Below, in pieces: positions 17,597 to 25,412 of a stretch of DNA of 34,049 nt (its first letter is position 1; every line of letters begins with the position of its first letter). The stretch is from Ignavibacteria bacterium (lineage in GTDB: Bacteria > Bacteroidota > Ignavibacteria > Tepidaquicellales > OLB5). Both the position numbers and the translations under genes were made by a program. The stretch is from the NCBI GenBank assembly GCA_030835025.1, contig JAUQWS010000050.1, positions 1 to 34,049 on the forward strand, in the 5' to 3' direction. Below the pieces are notes generated by a model, which did not search any database, was not told the origin of the DNA, and saw only the letters and a program-made list of their open reading frames with translations.

Positions 17597-18307
17597 ATGA
17601 AAACAATAAAAATATTGACGGCATTTGCAGTCCTGTTCTCAGTCCTAAACTGCAGCAGGATTACAGAGAAATTCAGCGAAAAAGTTGAAAAAAAGGTAAA
17701 CGAAAAGGTAGATGAAGAGATCAAGAAGAGTACTGAAGAAATCGATAAACAGATGAAAGAGGCTGATTCACTGCTTAAGGCAGCAGATGAAGAGCTTAAT
17801 AAGGAAAAGAAACTAACCGAAGCACTTGATGAAGAGAAAATATTAAAGGACCCGAAGGGGCAATGGGCTATTGATGCTGAAGCAAGCTCAAGTTACGGTT
17901 CTGCTTCGGGAAAGAGCCAGTCATGGTCCCCAGAACAAATGATAGGAGAACCGAATGTTGAGAAATACGGAGATAATGGCAACGGCTGGGCTTCCAAAGA
18001 CCCTGATAAAGGGATAGAGTGGGTCATCTTAACTTTTGCCAAAGCCGTAAACGCAGAGGGTCTAAGAGTAAGGCAGAGTTACAATCCGGGCGCTATAGTT
18101 AAGGTAGAATTATTTGATGAAAACGGCAAAGGCTATGTTGTTTGGAACGGTACAGACAAGACCAGGTATAAAGAAAATACTATTCAGTATTTTACTGCTG
18201 AATTTGAGAAGACTAAATATAAGACAAAAAAAGTGAAGTTAACGCTTGCATCCAATGTTGTAAATGGCTGGAATGAAATAGATGCTGTTCAGCTGCTTGG
18301 TGAATAA
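17597..18307 (+). CDS. Lipoprotein with coiled coil and discoidin-like C-terminal domain
   Basis: This 236-residue protein of unknown function starts one base after lhgO. A lipoprotein signal ends in the lipobox 'SVLNC' (Cys19). Residues about 22-80 are a highly charged, Lys/Glu-rich heptad region, a predicted coiled coil. From about 90 onward a globular beta domain shows 'SPEQMIGEPNVEKYGDNGNG', 'EWVILTFAKAVNAEGLRVRQ' and 'VVWNG'. This pattern of a planned-position 'GEPN' and strand-rich body resembles galactose-binding or discoidin-like folds found in other FCB envelope proteins. It could bind cell-wall or surface glycans, but that is inference. The small lipoprotein that follows also has a coiled coil, and the pair may act together. 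Confidence 0.72.
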   Translation: MKTIKILTAFAVLFSVLNCSRITEKFSEKVEKKVNEKVDEEIKKSTEEIDKQMKEADSLLKAADEELNKEKKLTEALDEEKILKDPKGQWAIDAEASSSYGSASGKSQSWSPEQMIGEPNVEKYGDNGNGWASKDPDKGIEWVILTFAKAVNAEGLRVRQSYNPGAIVKVELFDENGKGYVVWNGTDKTRYKENTIQYFTAEFEKTKYKTKKVKLTLASNVVNGWNEIDAVQLLGE

Positions 18308-18313
18308 AAGCAG

Positions 18314-18589
18314 ATGAAGTTCTTCATATTTATATTTCTATTTGCTGCACTGGCTATGACCGGCTGCAAGAAAAAAAGTTTTGAAGATACTGAAGCATAC
18401 AAACAGCTTATGAAGATGCAGGAAGAAAACGAAAAGAAGCTGGATTCCATAAGAAAGGAAAACTTCAGAAAGCTGAACGACACTGTAAATAACAGCTTCA
18501 AAAGGCAGCTTGATTCATTGAAACGCAGTACAGATTCACTTGAGAAAGAACTTGAAAAGAGCATTCAGAATTTAAAGAACATAAAATAA
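18314..18589 (+). CDS. Small Lpp-like coiled-coil lipoprotein
   Basis: This 91-residue protein starts 6 bases after the previous gene. It has a lipoprotein signal with lipobox 'AMTGC' (Cys18), giving a mature peptide of 74 residues. Nearly all the mature chain is charged helix with hydrophobic residues at heptad-like spacing ('LDSIRKENFRKLNDTV', 'LKRSTDSLEKELEKSI'), and the chain ends in Lys. Size, lipid anchor, continuous helix and C-terminal lysine are shared with Braun lipoprotein of enterobacteria, which links the outer membrane to peptidoglycan. The sequence itself is not recognisably homologous, so this is an analogy only. It may instead be a partner of the coiled-coil lipoprotein just upstream. 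Confidence 0.7.
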   Translation: MKFFIFIFLFAALAMTGCKKKSFEDTEAYKQLMKMQEENEKKLDSIRKENFRKLNDTVNNSFKRQLDSLKRSTDSLEKELEKSIQNLKNIK

Positions 18590-18601
18590 ACATAATTTCA
18601 G

Positions 18602-19816
18602 ATGAAAATACACGAATACCAGGCAAAGCAGATATTACAGAAATATGGAGTACCCGTACAGAGCGGTACAGCAATAACCGATATATCGGAGTTTGACGGA
18701 GCAATATCGGCACTGAATTCAAGAGGTATAAATCAGTATGTAGTTAAGTCACAGATCCACGCCGGAGGAAGAGGCAAAGGAAAAGTCTATAACCCGAATA
18801 ACAGGGAAGAGCTCATACTTGACGGCGGAGTTAAATTCACAACTGATGTTTTGAAAGCAAAAGAATATGCAGGAAAGATACTCGGAAATCTCCTTGTTAC
18901 ACACCAAACAGGACCCGACGGAAAGATAGTAAAGACTCTTTTCATTGCCGAAGGGCTTGATTACAAAAAGGAATTCTATATCGGAATACTTCTTGACAGA
19001 ACTGTTGGTATGAACGTAATAATGGCATCTACTGAAGGCGGAGTTGAAATAGAGAAAGTTGCTGCAGAGACTCCCGAAAAGATAATCAAGGAATGGATAG
19101 ATCCAAATATCGGATTCCAGACTTTCCAGGCAAGAAGACTTGCATTCGGTCTGGGACTGAGCGGCGATACTTTCAAACATTTCGTTAAATTCATCAAAAC
19201 TCTTTACAAAGCTTACGAAGAATCAGATGCATCATTGATAGAAGTAAACCCAATGGCAATACTGAATGATGACACTATTACTGCGCTTGATGCCAAGATA
19301 ACTCTGGATGATAATGCAATGTTCAGGCATCCTGATTATCCTGCTTTAAGAGATACTAACGAAGAAGACCCGCTTGAAGTTGAAGCATCAAAGCATGACC
19401 TTAATTACGTTAAACTTGACGGAAATGTTGGCTGCATGGTAAATGGTGCAGGGCTTGCAATGGCAACTATGGATATTATCAAGCTTGCCGGCGGTGACCC
19501 CGCAAATTTCCTTGATGTCGGAGGCGGGGCTTCAAAAGAGACAGTTGAAAACGGTTTCAAAATAATACTTTCAGACCCGCATGTAAAAGCTATACTAGTG
19601 AACATCTTTGGCGGAATTGTCAGGTGCGATAGGGTTGCAGGAGGTATAATTGAAGCTGCTAAGAACATAAACATTCATGTGCCGCTGGTCGTAAGGCTTG
19701 AGGGTACAAACGCAGAAATAGCCCAGAAGATGCTGAATGAATCAGGGCTGAACATAATCAGCGCCAAAGGGTTCAAAGATGCCGCTGAGAAAATAACCGA
19801 AGTACTGCGCAAATAG
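18602..19816 (+). CDS. sucC: Succinate--CoA ligase (ADP-forming) subunit beta
   Basis: SucC is the beta subunit of succinyl-CoA synthetase, which makes ATP or GTP from succinyl-CoA in the TCA cycle. The 404-residue protein has the ATP-grasp N-terminus 'MKIHEYQAKQILQKYGVPV', 'VVKSQIHAGGRGKGK', 'LIEVNPMAI', and the phosphohistidine-facing 'FLDVGGGAS' and 'VNIFGGIVRCD' near the C-terminus. Length is slightly above the E. coli form (388 aa). The alpha subunit gene sucD, which usually follows directly, is not here: gatB comes next. The complete enzyme therefore depends on a sucD elsewhere in the genome. It begins 12 bases after the small lipoprotein gene. Confidence 0.97.
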   Translation: MKIHEYQAKQILQKYGVPVQSGTAITDISEFDGAISALNSRGINQYVVKSQIHAGGRGKGKVYNPNNREELILDGGVKFTTDVLKAKEYAGKILGNLLVTHQTGPDGKIVKTLFIAEGLDYKKEFYIGILLDRTVGMNVIMASTEGGVEIEKVAAETPEKIIKEWIDPNIGFQTFQARRLAFGLGLSGDTFKHFVKFIKTLYKAYEESDASLIEVNPMAILNDDTITALDAKITLDDNAMFRHPDYPALRDTNEEDPLEVEASKHDLNYVKLDGNVGCMVNGAGLAMATMDIIKLAGGDPANFLDVGGGASKETVENGFKIILSDPHVKAILVNIFGGIVRCDRVAGGIIEAAKNINIHVPLVVRLEGTNAEIAQKMLNESGLNIISAKGFKDAAEKITEVLRK

Positions 19817-19840
19817 TAGCACAGCGGGATAGAAACATTA

Positions 19841-21295
19841 TTGAACAGTCTTAATGATAAATATGAACCTGTGATAGGGCTTGAGGTCCATGCACAGATG
19901 AAAACGGCGAGCAAAGCATTTTGCAAATGCTCAACAAATTTCCATGCGCCGCCAAATACTAATGTCTGCCCGGTATGCCTCGGACATCCCGGCACTTTGC
20001 CTGTGCTGAATAAGAACCTTGTTGAGTACATAATGCGCCTTGGGATCGCCACGGAATGCGATGTAAGGGAACGATCTATATTTGCAAGGAAGAATTATTT
20101 TTATCCTGATCTTCCGAAGGGGTATCAGATTTCACAGTACGACCAGCCGATCTGTTCGGGCGGGCATATTGAACTGGCAGGAAGAAAGATAGGCATTACC
20201 AGGATACACATGGAAGAGGACTCCGGCAAGTCTATTCATGACCTCGCTTCGGATGAATCGCTTGTAGACTTGAACCGCTGCGGAGTGGCATTGATAGAAA
20301 TAGTAAGTGAGCCTGATATAACAACGCCGCAGGAAGCTTATGATTACCTGATGAAGCTTAAACAGCTTGTAGTGTATCTTGATATTTGCGACGGGAATAT
20401 GGAAGAAGGAAGCTTAAGATGCGATGCAAACGTATCTGTAAAGCTTAAAGGCACCGGTAAACTTGGTACCAAATGCGAAGTGAAAAACCTGAATTCATTC
20501 AGGAATGTATACGATGCGCTGGAATACGAGATCGGAAGGCAAATCGGGATGATTGAATCCGGAAACAGTGTCATTCATCAGACGATGACATTTGATGCAA
20601 GAACAAAAAAGACTTCCCCGATGCGCTCTAAGGAAGAAGCACATGATTACAGGTACTTCCCCGAGCCGGACCTTGTAACAGTATATGTAGATGAGAAATG
20701 GAAAGAAAAAACGCGGTCAATGCTTCCTGAACTGCCCCAAATGAAAGCTGAAAGATTCAAAAAAATATATGCTTTGCCTGATTATGACGCCGATGTGCTT
20801 ACACAGGACAGAGAACTAGCGGATTATTTCGAATCAGTATGCAAACACCTGAAAGGCAATAATTCAAAAAGTGCAAGCAATTGGATCATGACTGAAGTCA
20901 TGAGGGTGCTGAATGACGAAAAGATAGGAATTGCAGATTACTGGATAGACCCGGTAAACATTGCCTCACTTATCAACCTCATTGCAGATGGCAGGATTTC
21001 TAACAATATTGCAAAAGAGGTATATACAAATATGCTCCTTGTGAAAGACCCCTCAAACAAGCAGCAGAACCCGGAAGTTATAGTAAACGAGAAGGGGCTT
21101 TTGCAGGTAACGGATAGTTCGGAGATAGAAAAAATAGTCAGGAAAGTAATCGAAGATAATCCGAACGAAGCCGCAAGATATAAAGGCGGCGAAACAAAAC
21201 TGCTCGGTTTTTTTGTGGGCAAAGTTATGAAAGAAAGCAAAGGGAAAGCAAATCCCAAAACAGTAAATGAATTATTAATATCAAATTTAGGATAA
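19841..21295 (+). CDS. gatB: Asp-tRNA(Asn)/Glu-tRNA(Gln) amidotransferase subunit GatB
   Basis: GatB activates mischarged Glu-tRNA(Gln) or Asp-tRNA(Asn) and, with GatA and GatC, converts it to Gln- or Asn-tRNA. The 484-residue protein opens with 'YEPVIGLEVHAQMKTASKAF', followed by four zinc-type cysteines ('CKC' and 'CPVC'), then 'NYFYPDLPKGYQISQYDQPI' and 'HMEEDSGKS'. The C-terminal YqeY-like tail ends 'NPKTVNELLISNLG'. The start is TTG at 19841; an in-frame TAG lies 22 bases upstream and no ATG or GTG is available, so TTG is the only reasonable choice. Partners gatA and gatC are not in the window. It is placed among metabolic genes, 24 bases after sucC. Confidence 0.97.
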   Translation: MNSLNDKYEPVIGLEVHAQMKTASKAFCKCSTNFHAPPNTNVCPVCLGHPGTLPVLNKNLVEYIMRLGIATECDVRERSIFARKNYFYPDLPKGYQISQYDQPICSGGHIELAGRKIGITRIHMEEDSGKSIHDLASDESLVDLNRCGVALIEIVSEPDITTPQEAYDYLMKLKQLVVYLDICDGNMEEGSLRCDANVSVKLKGTGKLGTKCEVKNLNSFRNVYDALEYEIGRQIGMIESGNSVIHQTMTFDARTKKTSPMRSKEEAHDYRYFPEPDLVTVYVDEKWKEKTRSMLPELPQMKAERFKKIYALPDYDADVLTQDRELADYFESVCKHLKGNNSKSASNWIMTEVMRVLNDEKIGIADYWIDPVNIASLINLIADGRISNNIAKEVYTNMLLVKDPSNKQQNPEVIVNEKGLLQVTDSSEIEKIVRKVIEDNPNEAARYKGGETKLLGFFVGKVMKESKGKANPKTVNELLISNLG

Positions 21296-21341
21296 CAAAT
21301 CCCGCACAAAGTACAGATATTGCGGATATGGAGAATACAAA

Positions 21342-22112
21342 ATGCCAATGAAAAAAATGATAATTGCAAACTGGAAGATGAACAAGGGGCTTGTCCAATC
21401 ACAGCAGTTTGTCGAGGAATTAAAAGCATATGTTGAAAAACATAAAGTTGTAAATGCAGATATAGTCATCTGCCCGCCTTTTACATCACTTGAAGCTGTA
21501 AGCCGGAAAATAGCCGGAACGGCGATTAAACTGGGAGCGCAGAATATGTTTTACCAGACTGCGGGACCTTTCACGGGCGAGATCTCGGGGGGGATGCTGA
21601 AATCCTGCGGCTGTGAATTCGTTATTCTGGGGCATTCGGAAAGAAGGCAGCACTTCGGAGAAACAAACCTAACGGTAAACAAAAAAGTTTTGAAAGCACT
21701 GGACGAGGGTCTGAAGCCAATAATATGTATCGGCGAAAACCTTCAGGAGCATGATGATAAGCTTACGGAACCCGTTATAGAAGAACAGCTTGCTGTAGCT
21801 CTAACTCATGTGAGCGAAGTGGATATTGCGAATGTCACAGTAGCTTATGAGCCAATATGGGCTATCGGGACGGGGAAGAATGCAACTCCCCACCAGGCAG
21901 AAGGCGTTCATAATTTTTTGAGGAAGAAACTGAAGAAAATGTACAGCGATGAGATCTCAAAGAACGCAAGAATAGTTTACGGCGGAAGCATAAATCCGGA
22001 AAATGCAAAAGAACTTTTCGCCTCACCGTCAGTAAACGGCGGACTTGTTGGCGGCGCTTCGCTGGAAGTTGAAAGTTTTGTTAAGATTATTAACTCAACA
22101 CATTTAATATAG
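21342..22112 (+). CDS. tpiA: Triosephosphate isomerase
   Basis: TpiA interconverts dihydroxyacetone phosphate and glyceraldehyde 3-phosphate in glycolysis and gluconeogenesis. The 256-residue TIM barrel has all catalytic residues: Asn10 and Lys12 in 'ANWKMNK', His98 in 'LGHSERR', and Glu170 in 'AYEPIWAIGTG'. Phosphate-binding 'YGGSINPEN' and 'GLVGGASL' are near the end. Length is normal. ATG at 21342 is used; ATG at 21348 is an equally possible start two codons later. It lies 46 bases after gatB, the widest gap in this block, so a local promoter is possible though none is clear. Confidence 0.98.
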   Translation: MPMKKMIIANWKMNKGLVQSQQFVEELKAYVEKHKVVNADIVICPPFTSLEAVSRKIAGTAIKLGAQNMFYQTAGPFTGEISGGMLKSCGCEFVILGHSERRQHFGETNLTVNKKVLKALDEGLKPIICIGENLQEHDDKLTEPVIEEQLAVALTHVSEVDIANVTVAYEPIWAIGTGKNATPHQAEGVHNFLRKKLKKMYSDEISKNARIVYGGSINPENAKELFASPSVNGGLVGGASLEVESFVKIINSTHLI

Positions 22113-22126
22113 AAAGCATAATTTAA

Positions 22127-23305
22127 ATGAAAGAAGTAGTAATAGTATCCGGCGCGCGCACTGCAGTCGGGTCATTCAACGGAAGCCTTACAGGATTCAC
22201 AGCACCGCAATTGGGCTCAATAGCAATAAAAGAAGCAGTCAAAAGAGCCGGCATTAAACCAGAAGAGATAGATGAAGTGATAATCGGAAATGTGCTTCAG
22301 GGCGGCATCGGTCAGGCACCGGCCAGACAAGCTGCAATTGGCGCAGGTATTCCCGATAGCACAGGTGCAATGACAGTGAATAAAGTATGCGGCTCGGGAC
22401 TCAAATCTGCAATGCTTGGAGTGCAGTCGATACTGACCGGCGAATCTGAAATTGTTGTTGCCGGCGGAATGGAATCTATGACCAACGCTCCATACATTCT
22501 GAAAAAAGCCAGAAACGGCTACAGAATGGGAAATGGCGAGATAATCGATCTGATGATCCACGACGGGCTTTGGGATCCTTACGGCAACAAGCATATGGGG
22601 AATATTGGCGAGCTTTGCGCAAAAGAGAACAAGATAAGCCGCGAGGCGCAGGACGAATTTGCAAAGTCTTCATATGAGAAATCACAGGACGCTATTAAAA
22701 ACGGATATTTTAAAGAACAGATAGTACCCATAGAAATGAAAGACAGGAAAGGTAACGTAACACTGTTTGATACGGATGAAGAACCCGGGAAAGTTAATTT
22801 CGAAAAGGCAAAAACACTAAAGCCTGTTTTCGAAAAAGAAGGTACTATAACGGCGTTCAATGCATCAAGCATTAACGATGGAGCTGCCGCGGTTGTAATG
22901 ATGTCAAAAGAAAAAGCAGATTCACTCGGCATCAAGCCAATGGCAAGAGTTGTGGCACAGGCAACTCACTCACAGTCACCGGATTGGTTTACAACTGCAC
23001 CTGCTTACGCAATTGAGAAAGTTTGTAAAAAAGCCGGATTGAAAAAGGAAGATATAGACCTGTTTGAGATCAACGAGGCGTTTGCAGTTGTCAGCTGCGC
23101 AGTAAATTCGATTGCGGGGCTGGATAATTCAAAGGTCAACGTAACCGGCGGTGCAATTGCTATAGGTCACCCTATCGGTGCCTCGGGCACAAGGCTTCTT
23201 ATTGCTATGATGTACAATTTGCACAGGCTGAACAAGAAGTACGGACTTGTTACTTTGTGCATCGGCGGCGGCGAAGCAACGGCAATGATAATAGAAAAAA
23301 TCTAA
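22127..23305 (+). CDS. atoB: Acetyl-CoA C-acetyltransferase (thiolase)
   Basis: Thiolase condenses two acetyl-CoA to acetoacetyl-CoA or runs the reverse cleavage in beta-oxidation. The 392-residue protein shows the complete active site: acyl-accepting Cys88 in 'VNKVCGSGLKS', His348 in 'IAIGHPIGASG', and Cys378 in 'TLCIGGGEA', in positions nearly identical to the Zoogloea biosynthetic thiolase. 'NEAF' is also present before the His motif. Short-chain specificity is the best guess from this match. Followed after 18 bases by the 3-hydroxyacyl-CoA dehydrogenase gene and then an acyl-CoA dehydrogenase, it belongs to a short-chain acyl-CoA cluster. The direction in vivo (oxidation or synthesis) cannot be read from sequence. 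Confidence 0.96.
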   Translation: MKEVVIVSGARTAVGSFNGSLTGFTAPQLGSIAIKEAVKRAGIKPEEIDEVIIGNVLQGGIGQAPARQAAIGAGIPDSTGAMTVNKVCGSGLKSAMLGVQSILTGESEIVVAGGMESMTNAPYILKKARNGYRMGNGEIIDLMIHDGLWDPYGNKHMGNIGELCAKENKISREAQDEFAKSSYEKSQDAIKNGYFKEQIVPIEMKDRKGNVTLFDTDEEPGKVNFEKAKTLKPVFEKEGTITAFNASSINDGAAAVVMMSKEKADSLGIKPMARVVAQATHSQSPDWFTTAPAYAIEKVCKKAGLKKEDIDLFEINEAFAVVSCAVNSIAGLDNSKVNVTGGAIAIGHPIGASGTRLLIAMMYNLHRLNKKYGLVTLCIGGGEATAMIIEKI

Positions 23306-23323
23306 TTAGTTCAATTAAGAAAT

Positions 23324-24181
23324 ATGGAAATAAGTAATATCGCAGTTATAGGCTCCGGAACAATGGGTAACGGGATTGCCCACGTCTTCGCAGCGAAAGG
23401 ATTTAAAGTTAAGCTTATCGATATAAAACCTGAGTTACTTGAAAAAGCGCTGGCCACCATAAAAGGCAATATGGATAGGCAGGTTAAAAAAGAGGTCATC
23501 ACTCAGGAACAAATGAACAAATCCCTTTTGAATATTGAGATTTCTACCAATCTTACGGACTCTAAAGATTGTGAACTTGTAATTGAAGCTGCGACAGAGA
23601 ACTTTGAAATAAAAAAGAATATTTTCAGAACACTTGATGACAGCTGTAAGCCGGAGGCCATAATTGCATCAAATACTTCATCGATATCTATTACAGAAAT
23701 TGCGGCAATTACTAAGAGACCGGATAAAGTCATTGGTATGCATTTCATGAATCCGGTACCCGTCATGAAACTTATCGAAGTCATACGCGGACTTGCTACA
23801 AGCAACGAAACTTATGATACAATAAAAACTCTCTCTGAAAAACTTGAGAAAGTACCGGTTGAAGTTCACGACTATCCGGGCTTTGTTTCAAACAGGATAC
23901 TCCTCCCGATGCTTAATGAAGCAATGTATTGCGTCATGGAAGGAGTTGCAACTCCGGAGGCAATTGATACGGTTATGAAACTTGGCATGGCGCACCCAAT
24001 GGGCCCGCTTACACTGGCTGATTTCATAGGGCTTGATGTTTGTTTATCAATAATGGAAGTGCTTCACAACGGTTTGGGAGATTCAAAGTACCGTCCGTGT
24101 CCCCTGCTGAAAAAAATGGTCGCAGCGGGCTACCTGGGCAGAAAGTCCGGCAAAGGTTTCTACGATTACAGTAAGAAGTAA
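23324..24181 (+). CDS. hbd: 3-hydroxybutyryl-CoA dehydrogenase
   Basis: This enzyme interconverts acetoacetyl-CoA and 3-hydroxybutyryl-CoA with NAD(P)H. The 285-residue length is that of stand-alone Hbd/PaaH. The Rossmann motif is '[14 protein letters not shown]' (residues 10-23). The catalytic pair His140 and Glu152 sits in '[17 protein letters not shown]' with the usual spacing of 12. The C-terminal dimerisation domain has '[17 protein letters not shown]' and '[17 protein letters not shown]'. No crotonase domain is fused to it, so it is not a FadB-type enzyme; the crotonase needed between it and the acyl-CoA dehydrogenase must be encoded elsewhere. Confidence 0.96.
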   Translation: MEISNIAVIGSGTMGNGIAHVFAAKGFKVKLIDIKPELLEKALATIKGNMDRQVKKEVITQEQMNKSLLNIEISTNLTDSKDCELVIEAATENFEIKKNIFRTLDDSCKPEAIIASNTSSISITEIAAITKRPDKVIGMHFMNPVPVMKLIEVIRGLATSNETYDTIKTLSEKLEKVPVEVHDYPGFVSNRILLPMLNEAMYCVMEGVATPEAIDTVMKLGMAHPMGPLTLADFIGLDVCLSIMEVLHNGLGDSKYRPCPLLKKMVAAGYLGRKSGKGFYDYSKK

Positions 24182-24208
24182 GGTCAATAAATAATTTAAA
24201 ATACGATA

Positions 24209-25351
24209 ATGGATTTCAATTTTTCCGAAGAACAGTTAGCAATACGTGATACGGCAAGAGACTTTGCACAGAATGAGATAGCCCCTTCAACAATTGAAAG
24301 GGATATTAAGGCTGAATTCCCGTTTGAAATAGTAAAGAAGCTTGGTGAGTTCGGATTTATGGGAATGATGGTACCTCCTGAATGGGGCGGCGCAGGATTT
24401 GATGCCGTGAGTTATGTACTTGCAATGGAGGAAATATCGAAAGTTGATGCTTCTGTTGGAGTGATAATGTCTGTAAATAACTCGCTTGTTTGCCACGGAA
24501 TTAATGAGTGGGGCACTGATGAACAGAAAGAGCGCTTCCTGAAACCGCTTGCTTCGGGTGAGAAACTTGGGTGTTTTTGTTTATCAGAACCTGAAGCAGG
24601 CAGTGATGCCACTCAGCAGAAGACTGAAGCGCTGAAAGACGGTGACCATTACGTACTGAACGGCATAAAGAACTGGATAACCAACGGCAAAAATGCTGAT
24701 GTTTATTTTGTTCAGGCAATGACGGATAAATCAAAAGGACACAAAGGAATATCAACATTCCTAATAGAAAAAGATACACCCGGACTGGAAACGGGCATAA
24801 AAGAAGATAAGCTCGGCATACGTTCTTCAGATACATGTACCGTCAGTTTCAATAACTGCAAGGTTCATAAAGACCAACTGCTTGGCGGAGAGGGTTCCGG
24901 TTTCAAAATAGCAATGGAAACATTAAACGGAGGTAGGATTGGCATCGGAGCGCAGGCACTTGGTATTGCCCAGGCATCCCTTGAAGCCGCCGTAAAATAC
25001 TCCAAGACAAGAAAAGCATTCGGCTCGCCTATTTCGAATCTTCAGGCTATTCAATTTAAGATATCGGACATGGCAACAAACGTTGAAGCTGCCAGAATGC
25101 TTGTTCTGGAAGCTGCCTGGAAAAAAGACCAGGGTTTGCCGTTTGCAAAGGAAGCAGCAATGGGCAAGCTTCTTGCAAGCAAGGTTGCTGTGAATAATGC
25201 ACTTGAAGCTATTCAGGTTCACGGCGGTTATGGTTATGTAAGGGAGTATCTGGTTGAAAGATACCTGCGCGATGCAAAGATAACCGAGATCTATGAAGGT
25301 ACTTCCGAGATCCAGAAAGTAGTTATTTCACGGGCTATGCTAAAAGATTAA
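24209..25351 (+). CDS. Acyl-CoA dehydrogenase, probably short-chain
   Basis: This FAD enzyme introduces the 2,3-double bond into acyl-CoA. The 380-residue protein has the normal three-domain form: N-terminal helices, the FAD-binding signature 'CFCLSEPEAGSDATQQKTEA' in the middle, and the C-terminal helical domain with 'QVHGGYGYVREY'. The catalytic base is Glu363 in 'EIYEGTSEIQ', the position used by short- and medium-chain and butyryl-CoA dehydrogenases. Together with thiolase and Hbd this suggests butyryl-CoA or similar short-chain substrates. Electron-transfer flavoprotein genes are not in the window, so a Bcd-Etf complex cannot be claimed. It is the last gene of the plus-strand block before the terminator. 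Confidence 0.95.
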   Translation: MDFNFSEEQLAIRDTARDFAQNEIAPSTIERDIKAEFPFEIVKKLGEFGFMGMMVPPEWGGAGFDAVSYVLAMEEISKVDASVGVIMSVNNSLVCHGINEWGTDEQKERFLKPLASGEKLGCFCLSEPEAGSDATQQKTEALKDGDHYVLNGIKNWITNGKNADVYFVQAMTDKSKGHKGISTFLIEKDTPGLETGIKEDKLGIRSSDTCTVSFNNCKVHKDQLLGGEGSGFKIAMETLNGGRIGIGAQALGIAQASLEAAVKYSKTRKAFGSPISNLQAIQFKISDMATNVEAARMLVLEAAWKKDQGLPFAKEAAMGKLLASKVAVNNALEAIQVHGGYGYVREYLVERYLRDAKITEIYEGTSEIQKVVISRAMLKD

Positions 25352-25366
25352 GATAACTTCATGAAT

Positions 25367-25394
25367 AAAAAAAGGGGCTAAAAGCCCCTTTTTT
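25367..25394. terminator. Bidirectional intrinsic terminator
   Basis: AAAGGGGCT and AGCCCCTTT pair around a short A loop, with A-runs on the left and TTTTTT on the right. It lies between the convergent acyl-CoA dehydrogenase and cytochrome genes and can stop both. Confidence 0.93.
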
Positions 25395-25412
25395 GTTGTA
25401 CCAAATTCAGGC

